Shown: positions 45,983 through 56,400, numbered from the stretch's first letter. The stretch is DNA of 64,000 bases from Sphingobacterium spiritivorum (GCF_016724845.1 NZ_CP068082.1:1302001-1366000); one strand, 5' to 3'. Notes: generated by a model not told the origin, from the sequence alone. Program-made: numbers and translations.

Positions 45983-47416
45983 ATGAAATTACGTACACTA
46001 TTATTAACCGCTTTCCTGAGCAGTAAATTGCTAAATGGTTTCAGCCAGGAACATAATGTATCGGTAGGATACCAACAGCCTACAGATCCGCAGGTTATCC
46101 AGAATCTGGAAAACTGGCAGGACATGAAATTCGGACTTTTTATGCATTGGGGTACCTATAGCCAATGGGGTATTGTAGAGAGCTGGTCTCTATGTCCGGA
46201 AGACGAAGGATGGACACAACGCAAGCCTGAACACGGATCGTCTTATTACGAATACGTAAAGAATTATGAAAATCTTCAAAAGACCTTTAATCCCACGGCC
46301 TTCAATCCTGAAAAGTGGGCTGCAGCAGCTAAAGGTGCAGGTATGAAATATGTGGTGTTTACGACCAAGCATCATGACGGATTTGCCATGTTTGATACGA
46401 AACAATCGGATTATAAGATAACCGATTCCAAAACTCCATTTTCAAGTAACCCCAGAGCAGATGTAACAAAAGAAATTTTTAATACATTCCGCAAAGACGG
46501 ATTCAAGATCGGTGCTTACTTCTCTAAACCTGATTGGCATACAGAATACTACTGGTGGTCCTATTTCCCACCGAAAGACAGAAATGTAAACTACGATCCG
46601 ACCAAATATCCGGAACGCTGGAAGCAGTACAAGGATTTCACTTTCAATCAGATTAATGAACTCACATCCAACTATGGCAAAGTAGATATACTCTGGCTTG
46701 ACGGAGGATGGGTGCGTCCGTTCAAAACCATAGATCAATCCGTAGAATGGCAGCGCACAATCAAGGTAGAACAAGATATTGACATGGACCGGATCGGTAC
46801 TATGGCGCGTAAAAATCAACCCGGAATTATTGTGGTAGATCGTACTGTACCGGGAGCCTGGGAAAACTACGTCACACCCGAACAGGCTATTCCTGATCAC
46901 AAAATGGATATTCCATGGGAAAGTTGTATCACAATGGGCAATTCATTCAGCTATGTCCCTAATGATCAATATAAGCCAACCAAAAAGATCGTAGAAACTT
47001 TGGTCAAAATTATATCCCGTGGTGGTAATTATTTATTAAATATAGCTCCCGGACCAAACGGAGACTTTGATCAGGCAGCATATGACCGCTTAAAAGAGTT
47101 GTCTGCATGGATGCAGATTAATGAAAGTGCTGTTTTTGCCACCCGTCCTGTTGCTCCCTACCATGAAGGAGATTATTATTATACAAAAAGCAAAGACAAT
47201 AAGACTGTGAATGTATTTCACCTGTCTGACAATACGGCCTATACCATGCCACAGGAATTTACATTTACAGTTCCCGAAAACTTCAATCCCAAATCGGTTG
47301 AAATCTTAGGTTATAAAGGTAAATTAAAATGGACTAAAACAGCAGATAAAATCACCATCAAAAAACCAAATAGCACTCTGAATTATGCGGCCGTTATCCG
47401 TTTAGTTTCAAAATAA
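45983..47416 (+). CDS. GH29 alpha-L-fucosidase
   Basis: A 477-residue glycoside hydrolase family 29 enzyme that removes terminal alpha-L-fucose. The signal peptide ends near 'LNGFSQ'. The barrel starts with 'FGLFMHWGTYSQWG' and has 'VFTTKHHDGFAMFDT'. The likely nucleophile is the Asp of 'VDILWLDGGWV' (about D240). 'ISRGGNYLLNIAPGPNGDF' marks the end of the barrel and a small beta-sandwich follows. It is probably periplasmic. It leads a run of four same-strand hydrolase genes, with a GH3 gene 64 nt downstream. Confidence 0.94.
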   Translation: MKLRTLLLTAFLSSKLLNGFSQEHNVSVGYQQPTDPQVIQNLENWQDMKFGLFMHWGTYSQWGIVESWSLCPEDEGWTQRKPEHGSSYYEYVKNYENLQKTFNPTAFNPEKWAAAAKGAGMKYVVFTTKHHDGFAMFDTKQSDYKITDSKTPFSSNPRADVTKEIFNTFRKDGFKIGAYFSKPDWHTEYYWWSYFPPKDRNVNYDPTKYPERWKQYKDFTFNQINELTSNYGKVDILWLDGGWVRPFKTIDQSVEWQRTIKVEQDIDMDRIGTMARKNQPGIIVVDRTVPGAWENYVTPEQAIPDHKMDIPWESCITMGNSFSYVPNDQYKPTKKIVETLVKIISRGGNYLLNIAPGPNGDFDQAAYDRLKELSAWMQINESAVFATRPVAPYHEGDYYYTKSKDNKTVNVFHLSDNTAYTMPQEFTFTVPENFNPKSVEILGYKGKLKWTKTADKITIKKPNSTLNYAAVIRLVSK

Positions 47417-47480
47417 AAAACCCATAAGCAATTGGGTTGACCGTTTATGCAACCCGTTGCTTTTCACCTATCAACTATTT

Positions 47481-50147
47481 ATGAAAAAACAAACAGTTTT
47501 GCTGTCCGCAGCCCTACTCCTTCAATCATTTGTAAGCTTCGGACAGCAAAAACCAATTTACAAAGATCCGGCTCAGCCTGTCGAAAAAAGAGTACAGGAT
47601 CTCTTAAGCCGAATGACTCCGGAAGAAAAATTCTGGCAATGTTTTATGATTCCGGGAGATTTAGACCATGTCCCCAAAGATCAGTATAAACATGGCATCT
47701 TCGGATTTCAGGTTAGTGCCGGTACACAGGGCGGAGGTGCTGCCGGACAACTACTACAGTACAATGCTAATGAAGGTGCAGAACAACTTGTACGTAAGAT
47801 CAATGCAATCCAAAAATATTTCGTAGAACAGTCCCGTCTCGGGATTCCTATTATCCCGTTTGATGAAGCGCTTCACGGACTCATGCGCGAAGGCGCTACA
47901 GCTTTTCCGCAGGCCATAGGTCTGGCTTCTACATTTGATCCTGCTTTGATGCATGAAGTAGCAACAGCCATTGCTACCGAATCCCGCCTGAGAGGTATCA
48001 GACAAATTCTGACACCCGTTGTCAATCTGGCGAATGATGTAAGATGGGGAAGAACAGAAGAAACTTATGGAGAAGATCCTTACCTCAGCTCCGTAATGGG
48101 AGTAGCCTTTGTGAGTGCTTTCGAAAAACAGGATATTATTACGACACCTAAACATTTTCTGGCCAATGTCGGAGATGGAGGACGTGACTCCTACCCTATT
48201 TTCTGGAATAAACGCTTTTTAGAAGAAACACATCTGGTGCCTTTTAAAAAAGCATTTCAACAGGGAAAAAGCCGCTCTGTCATGACCGCTTACAACCTGA
48301 TCGATGGCCGTCCTTCCACAGCCAGTAAGTGGTTGCTGACAGACAAACTGAAAGGCGAATGGAAATTTGACGGATTTATTATCTCTGACGCCAGCGCAGT
48401 TGGCGGATCTACAGTATTGCATTACACGGCCAAAGATTATCCGGATGCATCAGCACAGGCAATCAATGCCGGATTGGATGTCATTTTCCAGACAGAATAC
48501 GATCATTACAAACTGTTTATGCCTCCCTTTCTGGACGGAAGAATTTCCAAAACCCGTATTGATGATGCTGTGTCACGCGTATTGAAAGCTAAATTTGAAC
48601 TGGGTCTTTTTGAACAACCTTATGTCAGTGAGAAAGATATTCAAAAATTAGTGACGCAAATCAACAACAAACCTATTGCACAACAAGCTGCGGAAGGATC
48701 TTTTGTCTTGCTCCAAAATCAGAATCACACCCTTCCCATTAATGCATCCTACAAAAAAATCCTGATCGTAGGAGAAGAGGCTACAGCAGCACGGTTAGGC
48801 GGATACAGTGGTCCCGGAAATGGTAAAGTCAGCATACTGCAGGGTATACAGGAGTATGGCAAAGGAAAAGGACTGGATATCCGGTATGCCAAAGGTATCA
48901 CTATGAAATTACTCTCCACGAGTATCATAGATCCTTCTTACCTGACTTCAGGAAATGCAAAAGGACTTAAAGGTGAGTATTTTAACAATGCATCCATATC
49001 AGGAACACCAGCATTCACCCGTACAGATGAAAAAATAGACTGTAGCTGGACATTAGGTTCTCCGGATGACAAACAGCTTAAAATGGATCAATACAGCATC
49101 CGCTGGACAGGTCAGATCAGTTCTCCTGCCTCCGGTATATATGAAATTGGATTAAGAGGAAATGATGGTTACCGTCTCTATGTGGACAATAAGCTGATCG
49201 TGGATAAATGGGAAAAAGAAAGTTACTCAACCACCACAGCTCCGTTTACATTTGAAAAAGGTAAAAGCTATCCTATCCGCATAGAGTTTCGCGAAATGCG
49301 TGGCAATGCCCATATTGAATTAGTGTGGAATTACGGATTACCGGATTACAAAAAAGATTATGACGAAGCATTAGCTAAAGCGAAAGAAGCGGATTATATT
49401 ATTGTTACCACCGGAATACACGAAGGTGAATTTCAGGATCGTGCTCTTCTAAATCTGGAGGGCAATCAGGAACAATTTATTCAGGAAGTATCTTTATTAA
49501 ATAAACCGACAACAGTACTTCTTGTCGGCGGATCTGCAATCAAAACGACAGCATGGAAGCATAAAGTAGGTGCTATCCTCAATGTATGGTATCCGGGTGA
49601 AGAAGGAGGTCATGCTATAACCAATACCTTATTCGGTAAAGTAAGTCCTTCCGGTAAACTGCCTGTGACCTACCCTGTCCATGAAGGTCAGCTGCCGTTG
49701 GTGTACAATCACCATCCTACAGGACGTGGCGATGATTATCACCACCTGAGCGGTGAGCCTCTGTATCCCTTTGGTTTCGGACTGAGCTACAGCACATTCG
49801 ATTTTACAAACCTGACTTTAGAAACTCCTGCAGTTTCAAATCAGGAACTTATTCGTTTTTCGGTAGATGTAACCAATACCGGTAAGGTAGATGCTGCTGA
49901 AGTAACACAGGTATACGTAAGAGATCTGCTCAGCTCTGTATCCCGCCCGGTACTGGAACTCAAAGCATTCAAAAAGGAATTTATAAAGGCCGGAGAAACA
50001 AAGAAGATACATTTCACTCTGGACCCTCAGGAACTGGCTTTCTTTGATGAGCAGATGAACTGGACAATCGAACCCGGAGAATACCGGATACTGATTGGCA
50101 ATTCCTCTAAGAATCTTCCTTTAAAAGCCACCGTTTCTATCCGATAA
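47481..50147 (+). CDS. GH3 beta-glycosidase with an inserted PA14 domain
   Basis: An 888-residue GH3 enzyme. The start at 47481 gives the signal peptide 'MKKQTVLLSAALLLQSFVSF' then 'GQ'. The N-terminal barrel has 'FDEALHGLMREGATAFPQ' and 'GRTEETYGEDPYL'; the nucleophile is probably the Asp of 'GFIISDASAVGG' (about 303). A PA14 domain (about 490-630, 'KGEYFNN', 'GNDGYRLYVDNKLIVDKW') is inserted in the second domain, and the fibronectin III-like end has 'LYPFGFGLSYSTF'. The substrate could be a beta-glucoside, beta-xyloside or other beta-glycoside and is not decided by sequence. The sialidase-like gene begins 3 nt after its stop. Confidence 0.94.
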   Translation: MKKQTVLLSAALLLQSFVSFGQQKPIYKDPAQPVEKRVQDLLSRMTPEEKFWQCFMIPGDLDHVPKDQYKHGIFGFQVSAGTQGGGAAGQLLQYNANEGAEQLVRKINAIQKYFVEQSRLGIPIIPFDEALHGLMREGATAFPQAIGLASTFDPALMHEVATAIATESRLRGIRQILTPVVNLANDVRWGRTEETYGEDPYLSSVMGVAFVSAFEKQDIITTPKHFLANVGDGGRDSYPIFWNKRFLEETHLVPFKKAFQQGKSRSVMTAYNLIDGRPSTASKWLLTDKLKGEWKFDGFIISDASAVGGSTVLHYTAKDYPDASAQAINAGLDVIFQTEYDHYKLFMPPFLDGRISKTRIDDAVSRVLKAKFELGLFEQPYVSEKDIQKLVTQINNKPIAQQAAEGSFVLLQNQNHTLPINASYKKILIVGEEATAARLGGYSGPGNGKVSILQGIQEYGKGKGLDIRYAKGITMKLLSTSIIDPSYLTSGNAKGLKGEYFNNASISGTPAFTRTDEKIDCSWTLGSPDDKQLKMDQYSIRWTGQISSPASGIYEIGLRGNDGYRLYVDNKLIVDKWEKESYSTTTAPFTFEKGKSYPIRIEFREMRGNAHIELVWNYGLPDYKKDYDEALAKAKEADYIIVTTGIHEGEFQDRALLNLEGNQEQFIQEVSLLNKPTTVLLVGGSAIKTTAWKHKVGAILNVWYPGEEGGHAITNTLFGKVSPSGKLPVTYPVHEGQLPLVYNHHPTGRGDDYHHLSGEPLYPFGFGLSYSTFDFTNLTLETPAVSNQELIRFSVDVTNTGKVDAAEVTQVYVRDLLSSVSRPVLELKAFKKEFIKAGETKKIHFTLDPQELAFFDEQMNWTIEPGEYRILIGNSSKNLPLKATVSIR

Positions 50148-50150
50148 GCT

Positions 50151-51179
50151 ATGAACAGATTCATTTTATACAGCGTCGTTCTACTTCTATTTGGCTCCTG
50201 CAAAAGCATTCACCCGACAGTGGTCAAAAAGGATTTTCTATTTGAAGAAAACAGATATTTTGCGCAATGTCATGCTTCTACTCTTGCCGAAACAGCTTCC
50301 GGAGAGATCCGGGCTTCCTGGTTTGGAGGAACACATGAGGGAAATAAGGATGTAGTCATCTGGAGTGCAGCATTCGACGGTCAGAAATGGTCTGCTCCGG
50401 TCTCTGTTGCTGATGGAATCAGCCATGATACGGTACGTTATGCCTGCTGGAATCCCGTACTGTTTAAAACAAAAGAAGACAACACACTGTATCTCTATTA
50501 TAAAGTAGGACCGAATCCCCGTGAATGGTGGGGTGCAGTAAAGACCTCAGCCGATAATGGCAAGACATGGTCATCTGCCAGTCTGTTGCCAAAGGGTATT
50601 TTAGGCCCGGTTAAAAATAAGCCATTGGAACTTGCCAATGGCATTATTCTGTCTCCATCCAGTGTGGAGGTCACTGAAGACCGGTGGATGGGTCATGTGG
50701 AACGCAGCGATGATCAGCAGAAGTCATGGACCAGTTACCCTATTGATCATAATTCCCCGTTCAACATTATTCAACCCAGTATTTTACAGCATGCCGATGG
50801 GAGACTTCAGGTACTTTGCCGCAGCAAAGAAGGATTTGTCATGACTTCATGGTCTTCTGATGAAGGGAAAAACTGGTCAGCATTATCCAAAACAAATCTG
50901 ATCAATCCCAATTCGGCTACCGATGCTATCCGTGTCAAAAATGGTTTTTTGATCGTTTACAATCCCGATATTCCGGGAAAAGACTGGTGGGAAGGCAGAG
51001 CCAGACTCCGGCTTGCCTATTCAAAAGATGGCATCACCTGGAAAGATATTCTGGTATTGGAAGACCAGGAAAAAGGAGAATTCAGTTATCCAACAATTAT
51101 ACAGGATACCAAAGGTATGGTACATATTACGTATACCTACAACCGTAAGAATATTAAACATATTATCTTAAAAATCTGA
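50151..51179 (+). CDS. Sialidase-like (BNR/Asp-box) beta-propeller lipoprotein
   Basis: A 342-residue predicted lipoprotein (signal 'MNRFILYSVVLLLFGSC', Cys17). Asp-boxes are visible as 'SADNGKTW' (about 133), 'SSDEGKNW' (about 235) and a partial 'SKDGITW' (about 290), so a six-bladed propeller is expected. The N-terminal 'CHASTLAETASGEIRASWFG' then 'GTHEGNKDVVIW' is typical of a sialidase-like group often annotated exo-alpha-sialidase. Whether it cleaves sialic acid or another sugar is open, because the arginine triad cannot be placed safely. It is nearly fused to the GH3 gene (3 nt) and lies 44 nt before a GH29 gene. Confidence 0.8.
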   Translation: MNRFILYSVVLLLFGSCKSIHPTVVKKDFLFEENRYFAQCHASTLAETASGEIRASWFGGTHEGNKDVVIWSAAFDGQKWSAPVSVADGISHDTVRYACWNPVLFKTKEDNTLYLYYKVGPNPREWWGAVKTSADNGKTWSSASLLPKGILGPVKNKPLELANGIILSPSSVEVTEDRWMGHVERSDDQQKSWTSYPIDHNSPFNIIQPSILQHADGRLQVLCRSKEGFVMTSWSSDEGKNWSALSKTNLINPNSATDAIRVKNGFLIVYNPDIPGKDWWEGRARLRLAYSKDGITWKDILVLEDQEKGEFSYPTIIQDTKGMVHITYTYNRKNIKHIILKI

Positions 51180-51223
51180 TATGAATTAACTAAATTTAAA
51201 GCTTAATCCTAATCCCCGATCTG

Positions 51224-53008
51224 ATGAAAAAACTATTTCTTATCCTTTCCATACTTATGAGCTTATCGTTTAACTCCTTTGCCCAGCTCAGTCCGGAAAA
51301 GCGGACCGAATGGTTCAAACATGATCGGTTTGGAATGTTTATTCATTGGGGACTTTACAGTGCTGCAGAAGGTTTATGGAAGGGCGAAAAACTCCGTTAT
51401 GTAAATAACTATGCGGAATGGATCAGGTACCGCAACCGTATCTCTAAGGAGGAGTACGGCACACTTGCAACCCGGTTTGACTGGGATAAGATCAACCCCG
51501 AACAATGGGTATTACTGGCAAAAGAAGCCGGAATGAAGTACATTATTATAACGACCAAACACCATGACGGAGTAGCCATATGGGATACCAAAATAGGTGA
51601 TTACAGCCTGCCTAAACTTAGCGGAAGTCATCGGGATGTGATCAAGGAACTGGCAGATGCCTGCCGTAAACATGGCATGAAACTGGGATTTTATTATTCA
51701 CACTGGATCGACTGGGAACACCCTTATGCCTGGAATCATATGCAGGAATTGACCGGACGTGTCACCGATGCGCAATTCAATCAGTACTGGCAGGAAAAAG
51801 CTTTACCTCAGTTAAGAGAACTACTTACCAATTACGGAGATATCGCGATTATGTGGTTTGATATGTGGATACCGTATCAAAAAACCATTTTCAAAAAAGA
51901 ACAACTGGATCAGGCTATTGCTTTAATACGTGAGCTTCAGCCCAATTGTCTGATTAATTCCCGACTGGGACTACCGGCTTCAGATCCGAATATTGATTTT
52001 GAGACATTGGGAGATAATCAGTTCGGAACAGCCTATACTACTCATCCATGGGAAACTCCGGGTACCATAGCGCACTCCTGGGGATATAATGCACAGGAAA
52101 ATGAATGGAAATCTACCACACAGTTGTTCAGTTCACTAATCGGTAATGTCAGTATCAACGGAGATTTCACTCTTAACATCGGTCCCCGTGCTGATGGAAC
52201 AGTTCCTTATGAAAGCATAAGCCGGCTCCGTGATTTAGGGAACTGGCTGACAAAAAACGGAGAAGCATTATATGGCAATACAGGACTCGGGCTTCGCACA
52301 GATCAGCATGACTGGGGCAAACTGACAACAAAAATGGTTAACGGCAAACAAATGGTCTATGCTCATGTCTTTAACTGGCCTTTGGATCACATTCTCCGTG
52401 TCAGCGGCATCAGTTCCACTCCTTCAGGCGTAGAATTGTGGAAAGAAGATGGCAGCAAAGAAAAGTTAACATTCGATCAGACAGGACCTTTGATCCATGT
52501 GAAACTTCCTTCTTCTCAAAGCAATCCTTTTGTTTCTGTTGTCGCTTTTGAATTTCCGCAGGCTGTTACATTAGAAAAGAATATTGCAGGTGAATCGACA
52601 TTTGGAGGATTTTCATTAAACAGCACCAATACGATCAATAAGGACTTTAAAATAGTCAGATATGATGGTCTCAAACCTACTCATCTGATCATAGATCAAC
52701 CGAAAGAAATCCGTTGGAAAGTATATATTCCGAAAGCAGGAACTTATACTGTAGCCGTCTCCTCCCACAACCCGAATAAAGAAAACGTAGAAATTAAAGT
52801 AGCTGAAGGAAGCCATCAATTGGAAGGAAAAATTACGCCAACCGGCAAAATGGTAGCCGAACCAAATGAAAATAACTATGTTGATGAATTTGTAGACAAT
52901 ACTACCGGAACACTGCAATTTCCAAAAGCCGGAGCCTATGAAATCAGCTTTCAGATAAAAGGAATCAAACCACTTTGGTTAAACAGAATCTGGCTGGAAG
53001 AGAAGTAA
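51224..53008 (+). CDS. GH29 alpha-L-fucosidase with C-terminal beta-sandwich domain
   Basis: A 594-residue GH29 enzyme, only distantly like the first. The signal peptide ends at 'FNSFAQ'. The barrel begins 'FGMFIHWGLYSAAEG' and has 'IITTKHHDGVAIWDT'. The likely nucleophile is the Asp of 'IAIMWFDMWIP' (about D213). 'INGDFTLNIGPRADG' closes the catalytic domain, and a C-terminal extension (about 470-594) looks like a carbohydrate-binding beta-sandwich. Two different GH29 types in one run suggest two fucose linkages. It ends the hydrolase run with a very strong terminator. Confidence 0.93.
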   Translation: MKKLFLILSILMSLSFNSFAQLSPEKRTEWFKHDRFGMFIHWGLYSAAEGLWKGEKLRYVNNYAEWIRYRNRISKEEYGTLATRFDWDKINPEQWVLLAKEAGMKYIIITTKHHDGVAIWDTKIGDYSLPKLSGSHRDVIKELADACRKHGMKLGFYYSHWIDWEHPYAWNHMQELTGRVTDAQFNQYWQEKALPQLRELLTNYGDIAIMWFDMWIPYQKTIFKKEQLDQAIALIRELQPNCLINSRLGLPASDPNIDFETLGDNQFGTAYTTHPWETPGTIAHSWGYNAQENEWKSTTQLFSSLIGNVSINGDFTLNIGPRADGTVPYESISRLRDLGNWLTKNGEALYGNTGLGLRTDQHDWGKLTTKMVNGKQMVYAHVFNWPLDHILRVSGISSTPSGVELWKEDGSKEKLTFDQTGPLIHVKLPSSQSNPFVSVVAFEFPQAVTLEKNIAGESTFGGFSLNSTNTINKDFKIVRYDGLKPTHLIIDQPKEIRWKVYIPKAGTYTVAVSSHNPNKENVEIKVAEGSHQLEGKITPTGKMVAEPNENNYVDEFVDNTTGTLQFPKAGAYEISFQIKGIKPLWLNRIWLEEK

Positions 53009-53020
53009 AATACCTTTATA

Positions 53021-53065
53021 AAAAAGGGATGCCCTGAATGTTAACATTCAGGGCATCCCTTTTTT
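53021..53065 (+). terminator. Terminator after the hydrolase genes
   Basis: A perfect 44-bp palindrome (53021-53064) whose half reads AAAAAGGGATGCCCTGAATG plus TT. The long stem with T-rich 3' end makes a strong, probably bidirectional terminator. Confidence 0.9.
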
Positions 53066-53102
53066 ATATCCTAACTATCTCAAAATCTTGATAGGATAGG
53101 AT

Positions 53103-53223
53103 ATACTTTTAGCAGTTTATTTATGCAATAATCCAATATTATTAAATCACTAAACAAGTATATGAAAGCAGCTTTCATATAAAAAGAAGTGCTCGAAATA
53201 ATAGCTCTGAGCACTTCTTTTTA
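53103..53223 (+). ncRNA. Candidate small RNA upstream of cassette 4
   Basis: Between two terminators lies about 120 nt with no coding sense. A possible -7 box TACTTTTA (53104-53111) is followed by AT-rich sequence, a hairpin TATGAAAG / CTTTCATA (53161-53180), and an intrinsic terminator with 14-bp arms AAAAAGAAGTGCTC / GAGCACTTCTTTTT (53181-53222). No -33 TTG is seen at the proper spacing. It could instead be the 3' remnant of a lost gene, as in the gap between cassettes 1 and 2. Confidence 0.35.
53181..53223 (+). terminator. Orphan intrinsic terminator upstream of cassette 4
   Basis: A perfect 14-bp stem AAAAAGAAGTGCTC / GAGCACTTCTTTTT ends in a T-tract. It lies about 158 nt after the strong GH29 terminator and 200 nt before SusC, with no coding gene directly upstream. 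Confidence 0.8.
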
Positions 53224-53325
53224 CAATATTCACATCATCTCATTTATTTATTGAAAAGCACAATAAAATCTTTGTTAAATCTTTACTTATTAACCAAGAT
53301 TAAATCAAAAAATACATAAACAAAC

Positions 53326-53386
53326 ACGATCTTATTATTTTTTTTTAAAAAGATTTGGAAGTTACATATCCATTGTGTTAAATTTA
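53326..53386 (+). promoter_or_regulatory. Cassette 4 promoter and operator element
   Basis: ACGATCTT (53326-53333), 16-nt T-rich spacer, AAGATTTG (53350-53357), -33 TTGG (53355-53358), GAAGTT, and 20 nt to -7 TAAATTTA (53379-53386). The left half-site is degenerate (perfect arms only ATCTT/AAGAT), but order and spacing equal those before the ROK cassettes, although no ROK gene follows here. Confidence 0.65.
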
Positions 53387-53421
53387 TGTAATTATTATTA
53401 CCTGAAAATAACCTAATTCAC

Positions 53422-56400
53422 ATGAAGCAATTCTACACATCATGCTGTATGATAGTCATGGTATCTGTCTTTTCGATATCCAGTCTATTTGCACAACAAT
53501 CCGTCACAGGGAAAGTGACGAGTACGACCGGGAATGTAGGCGGAGTAACGGTAGCTGTTAAAGGCACCTCCCGCGCAACCCAAACAAAAGAGGATGGCAG
53601 CTATACCATTCAAGCCCAGAAGGGAGAAACCATACGATTTTCTATTGTAGGTTACATGGCCCAGGAAATCCAAGTGGCCAACAGCAACACAATCAACGTG
53701 ACTCTGACTCCTGAAGAAGGAGCTTTGGATGAAGTTGTAGTAACAGGTTTTGCTGAACGCAAAAGAAGCCAGATCGGTTCAGCTGTTACAACAGTGTCAG
53801 GAGAAGACATTCGCAGAACAGGAGCAATTAATCCTATCACAGCATTACAAGGTTTGGTACCGGGATTACAGGTTCAGCCGGGAGTTGGCGGACCACAATC
53901 TACACCTATCTTTCGTATTCGGGGTAGTGCGTCTTTGGATCCTTACAACAACCAACCTTTGATCGTTATTGATAATATTATCATGGATCAGGATATGGTG
54001 TTACCAAATCGAGGAGGAAGTCAGGATTTTGGAAATATCTTAAAAGATCTTAACCCAGATGATATTGAGAATATTACTGTATTAAGAGGTGGTGCAGTTA
54101 CGGCATTATACGGTAGCCGGGCTCAAAGTGGTGTTATCTTAATAACAACTAAAACCGGATTTTCACAAAGAGGACTGGGTGTAACAATCACTCAAAATAC
54201 GCAATGGGACCAAGCGTATAAAACGTTGGATTTTCAAAATGAATTTGGCCCGGGTACAACAGGTGGAGACAGAGACTTTGTCAAAACACCAAGTGGTCAA
54301 CTTCAGGTACCAGCTACAGCATTCAATTTCGGTCCAAGATTTAATGGACAGACATTATTAGATTATGATGGTCGTGAAATTGTTTTTTCTGCTAAACCTA
54401 ATAATATGTTAGATGCCTACAGGACAGCTATAAGTAACAATACTACAGTAGGTATTTCCGGTGGTAATGCTCAGGGATCTTTCCGTCTTTCTTATTCAAG
54501 AAACGGTTCTCAAGGTATTACACCAAACAATGATTTCACTAGAAATAGTGTTAATTTCCGTGGAACTCAGCGTCTGTTAGGAAAAGTAATTGTTGATGCA
54601 AACGTTTCTTATGTGAAAAGTGAAGCTCGTAATGCAGCAGACGTTGGAGCGGGGAATGCAATGTTGTCAGGTAATACGTCTGCAGGAAGTGTATTAGTCA
54701 ATTTTGTATCAGGAATGCCACGCTATTACGACACGAAATACTGGATGGATAACTATAAAGCTGCGACAGGAGGCTGGAACAGAGCAGATGAAACTGGTTT
54801 TTCAAGCGTATTATACAATTTGTATGAGAATAATCGTGTTACTAATGATGATAACGTACGTGGTTCCATTGATGTACAGGTTCCTTTTACAGATTATTTG
54901 AAATTTCAAGGTTTTGTAAATATAAATTACCTTGGAAGCAATTATGAAAACAGAACCAGAGGTCGTGACTCTGCATATGCAAATCCGGAATATTCAACCA
55001 GCATGAGCAGTAGATTTACTTCACAATTTCGGGGAGCTTTACACTACACCAAGAAAATAAATGATTTCAACATGATGTTGTTAGGAGGTGGAGAATATTA
55101 TAGCTTCAGTTCGAAAGGACAAAACGCACGTATTGACGGTGCAATCTATCCTGACATATACCGCTTGAGTAACTCGCGAAACCGAGTAATTGCTGGTGAA
55201 GAAAAACCAAATGCAAGACATTTAGGTTCTCTCTTTTATCAGGCTTCTTTTGATTACCGTGATGATGTAACTTTAAATATTTATGGCCGTAATGACTGGA
55301 ATTCTTCTTTAGTCTACAATGACGGACACGGAACCTATTCTTATTTCTATCCAGGAGCTGATGTTATCTGGAAGTTTAATGAAACGTTTAAGGACAAGTT
55401 ACCTATATTCAACTATGGTGCACTTAGACTATCGTATGTACAGACTGGTAATGGAACAGGGGCATATACCACAAATACAGGAGCATATTCAACAGGAGGA
55501 GCTTACAACGACTACTTAGGCAGATCTGTTCTTAACTATGGCTACCAAAGTAATACATTACCGAATCAGAACTTACGCCCGGAACGCACAACCAAATACG
55601 AAGCTGGTCTTGAAGTCAGAATGCTGAACAACAGAGTAGGAACTAACATTTCATACTATTCTCAAGATTCAAAAGATCAGATTATCAGTTTCGTTACAGA
55701 AAGCACATCAGGAGTAACTGCTGCTCTATTAAATGGTGGTAAGGTTCGCAATAAAGGAATTGAGCTGGTTTTATTTGGTATACCAGTTAAAACAGATAAT
55801 TTCTCTTGGGATACTCGTTTCAATTATACTCGTAACCGCAATACTATTTTATCTCTTCCTTTCGGATTGGAATACATCGGAGTTGGCGGAGGAGATGGTT
55901 ATCAGGCTGTTGCTAAAGTAGGAGGAGATTACGGAACAGTTATAGCTCCCTATGCCTATGCTAAGTATCAGGCTGTAGATGGATCTAAAAATCCAATAGA
56001 AAGTCCTCTTAACGGTAAGCGGGTACTTTCATCTCCTAACGGAACTTCCACAATATATGAACGCGCAGCGAATTACACAGAAGGAATTGATAAAGCTCCG
56101 GTTTTAGGCTCTATACTACCTAAATTCTTAGGTAACTGGAGAAATACATTCAACTACAAAACATTCCAATTGGTAGTCGCAGTAGATGCTAAATATGGCG
56201 GAATGGTGTATTCTTCAACAAAAGACTTTGGTTCATGGTTGGGTACTTTGAAAAGTACATTACCTGGTCGTTCAGAAGAATTTGGAGGTGTAGCATTTAC
56301 AACCGCTGCAGGAGTTGCCAGAAACGACGGGGTTATTCTTGATGGTATTTATAAACAAGGAACTACAGTAAATTTCGGTGGTAAAGTCGTAGACATCTCA

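Noticed and set aside
47419..47437. Weak inverted repeat (AACCCA / TGGGTT) between GH29 and GH3
   Set aside because: Only six pairs and no T-tract, so it does not qualify as a terminator; the two genes are more likely co-transcribed.
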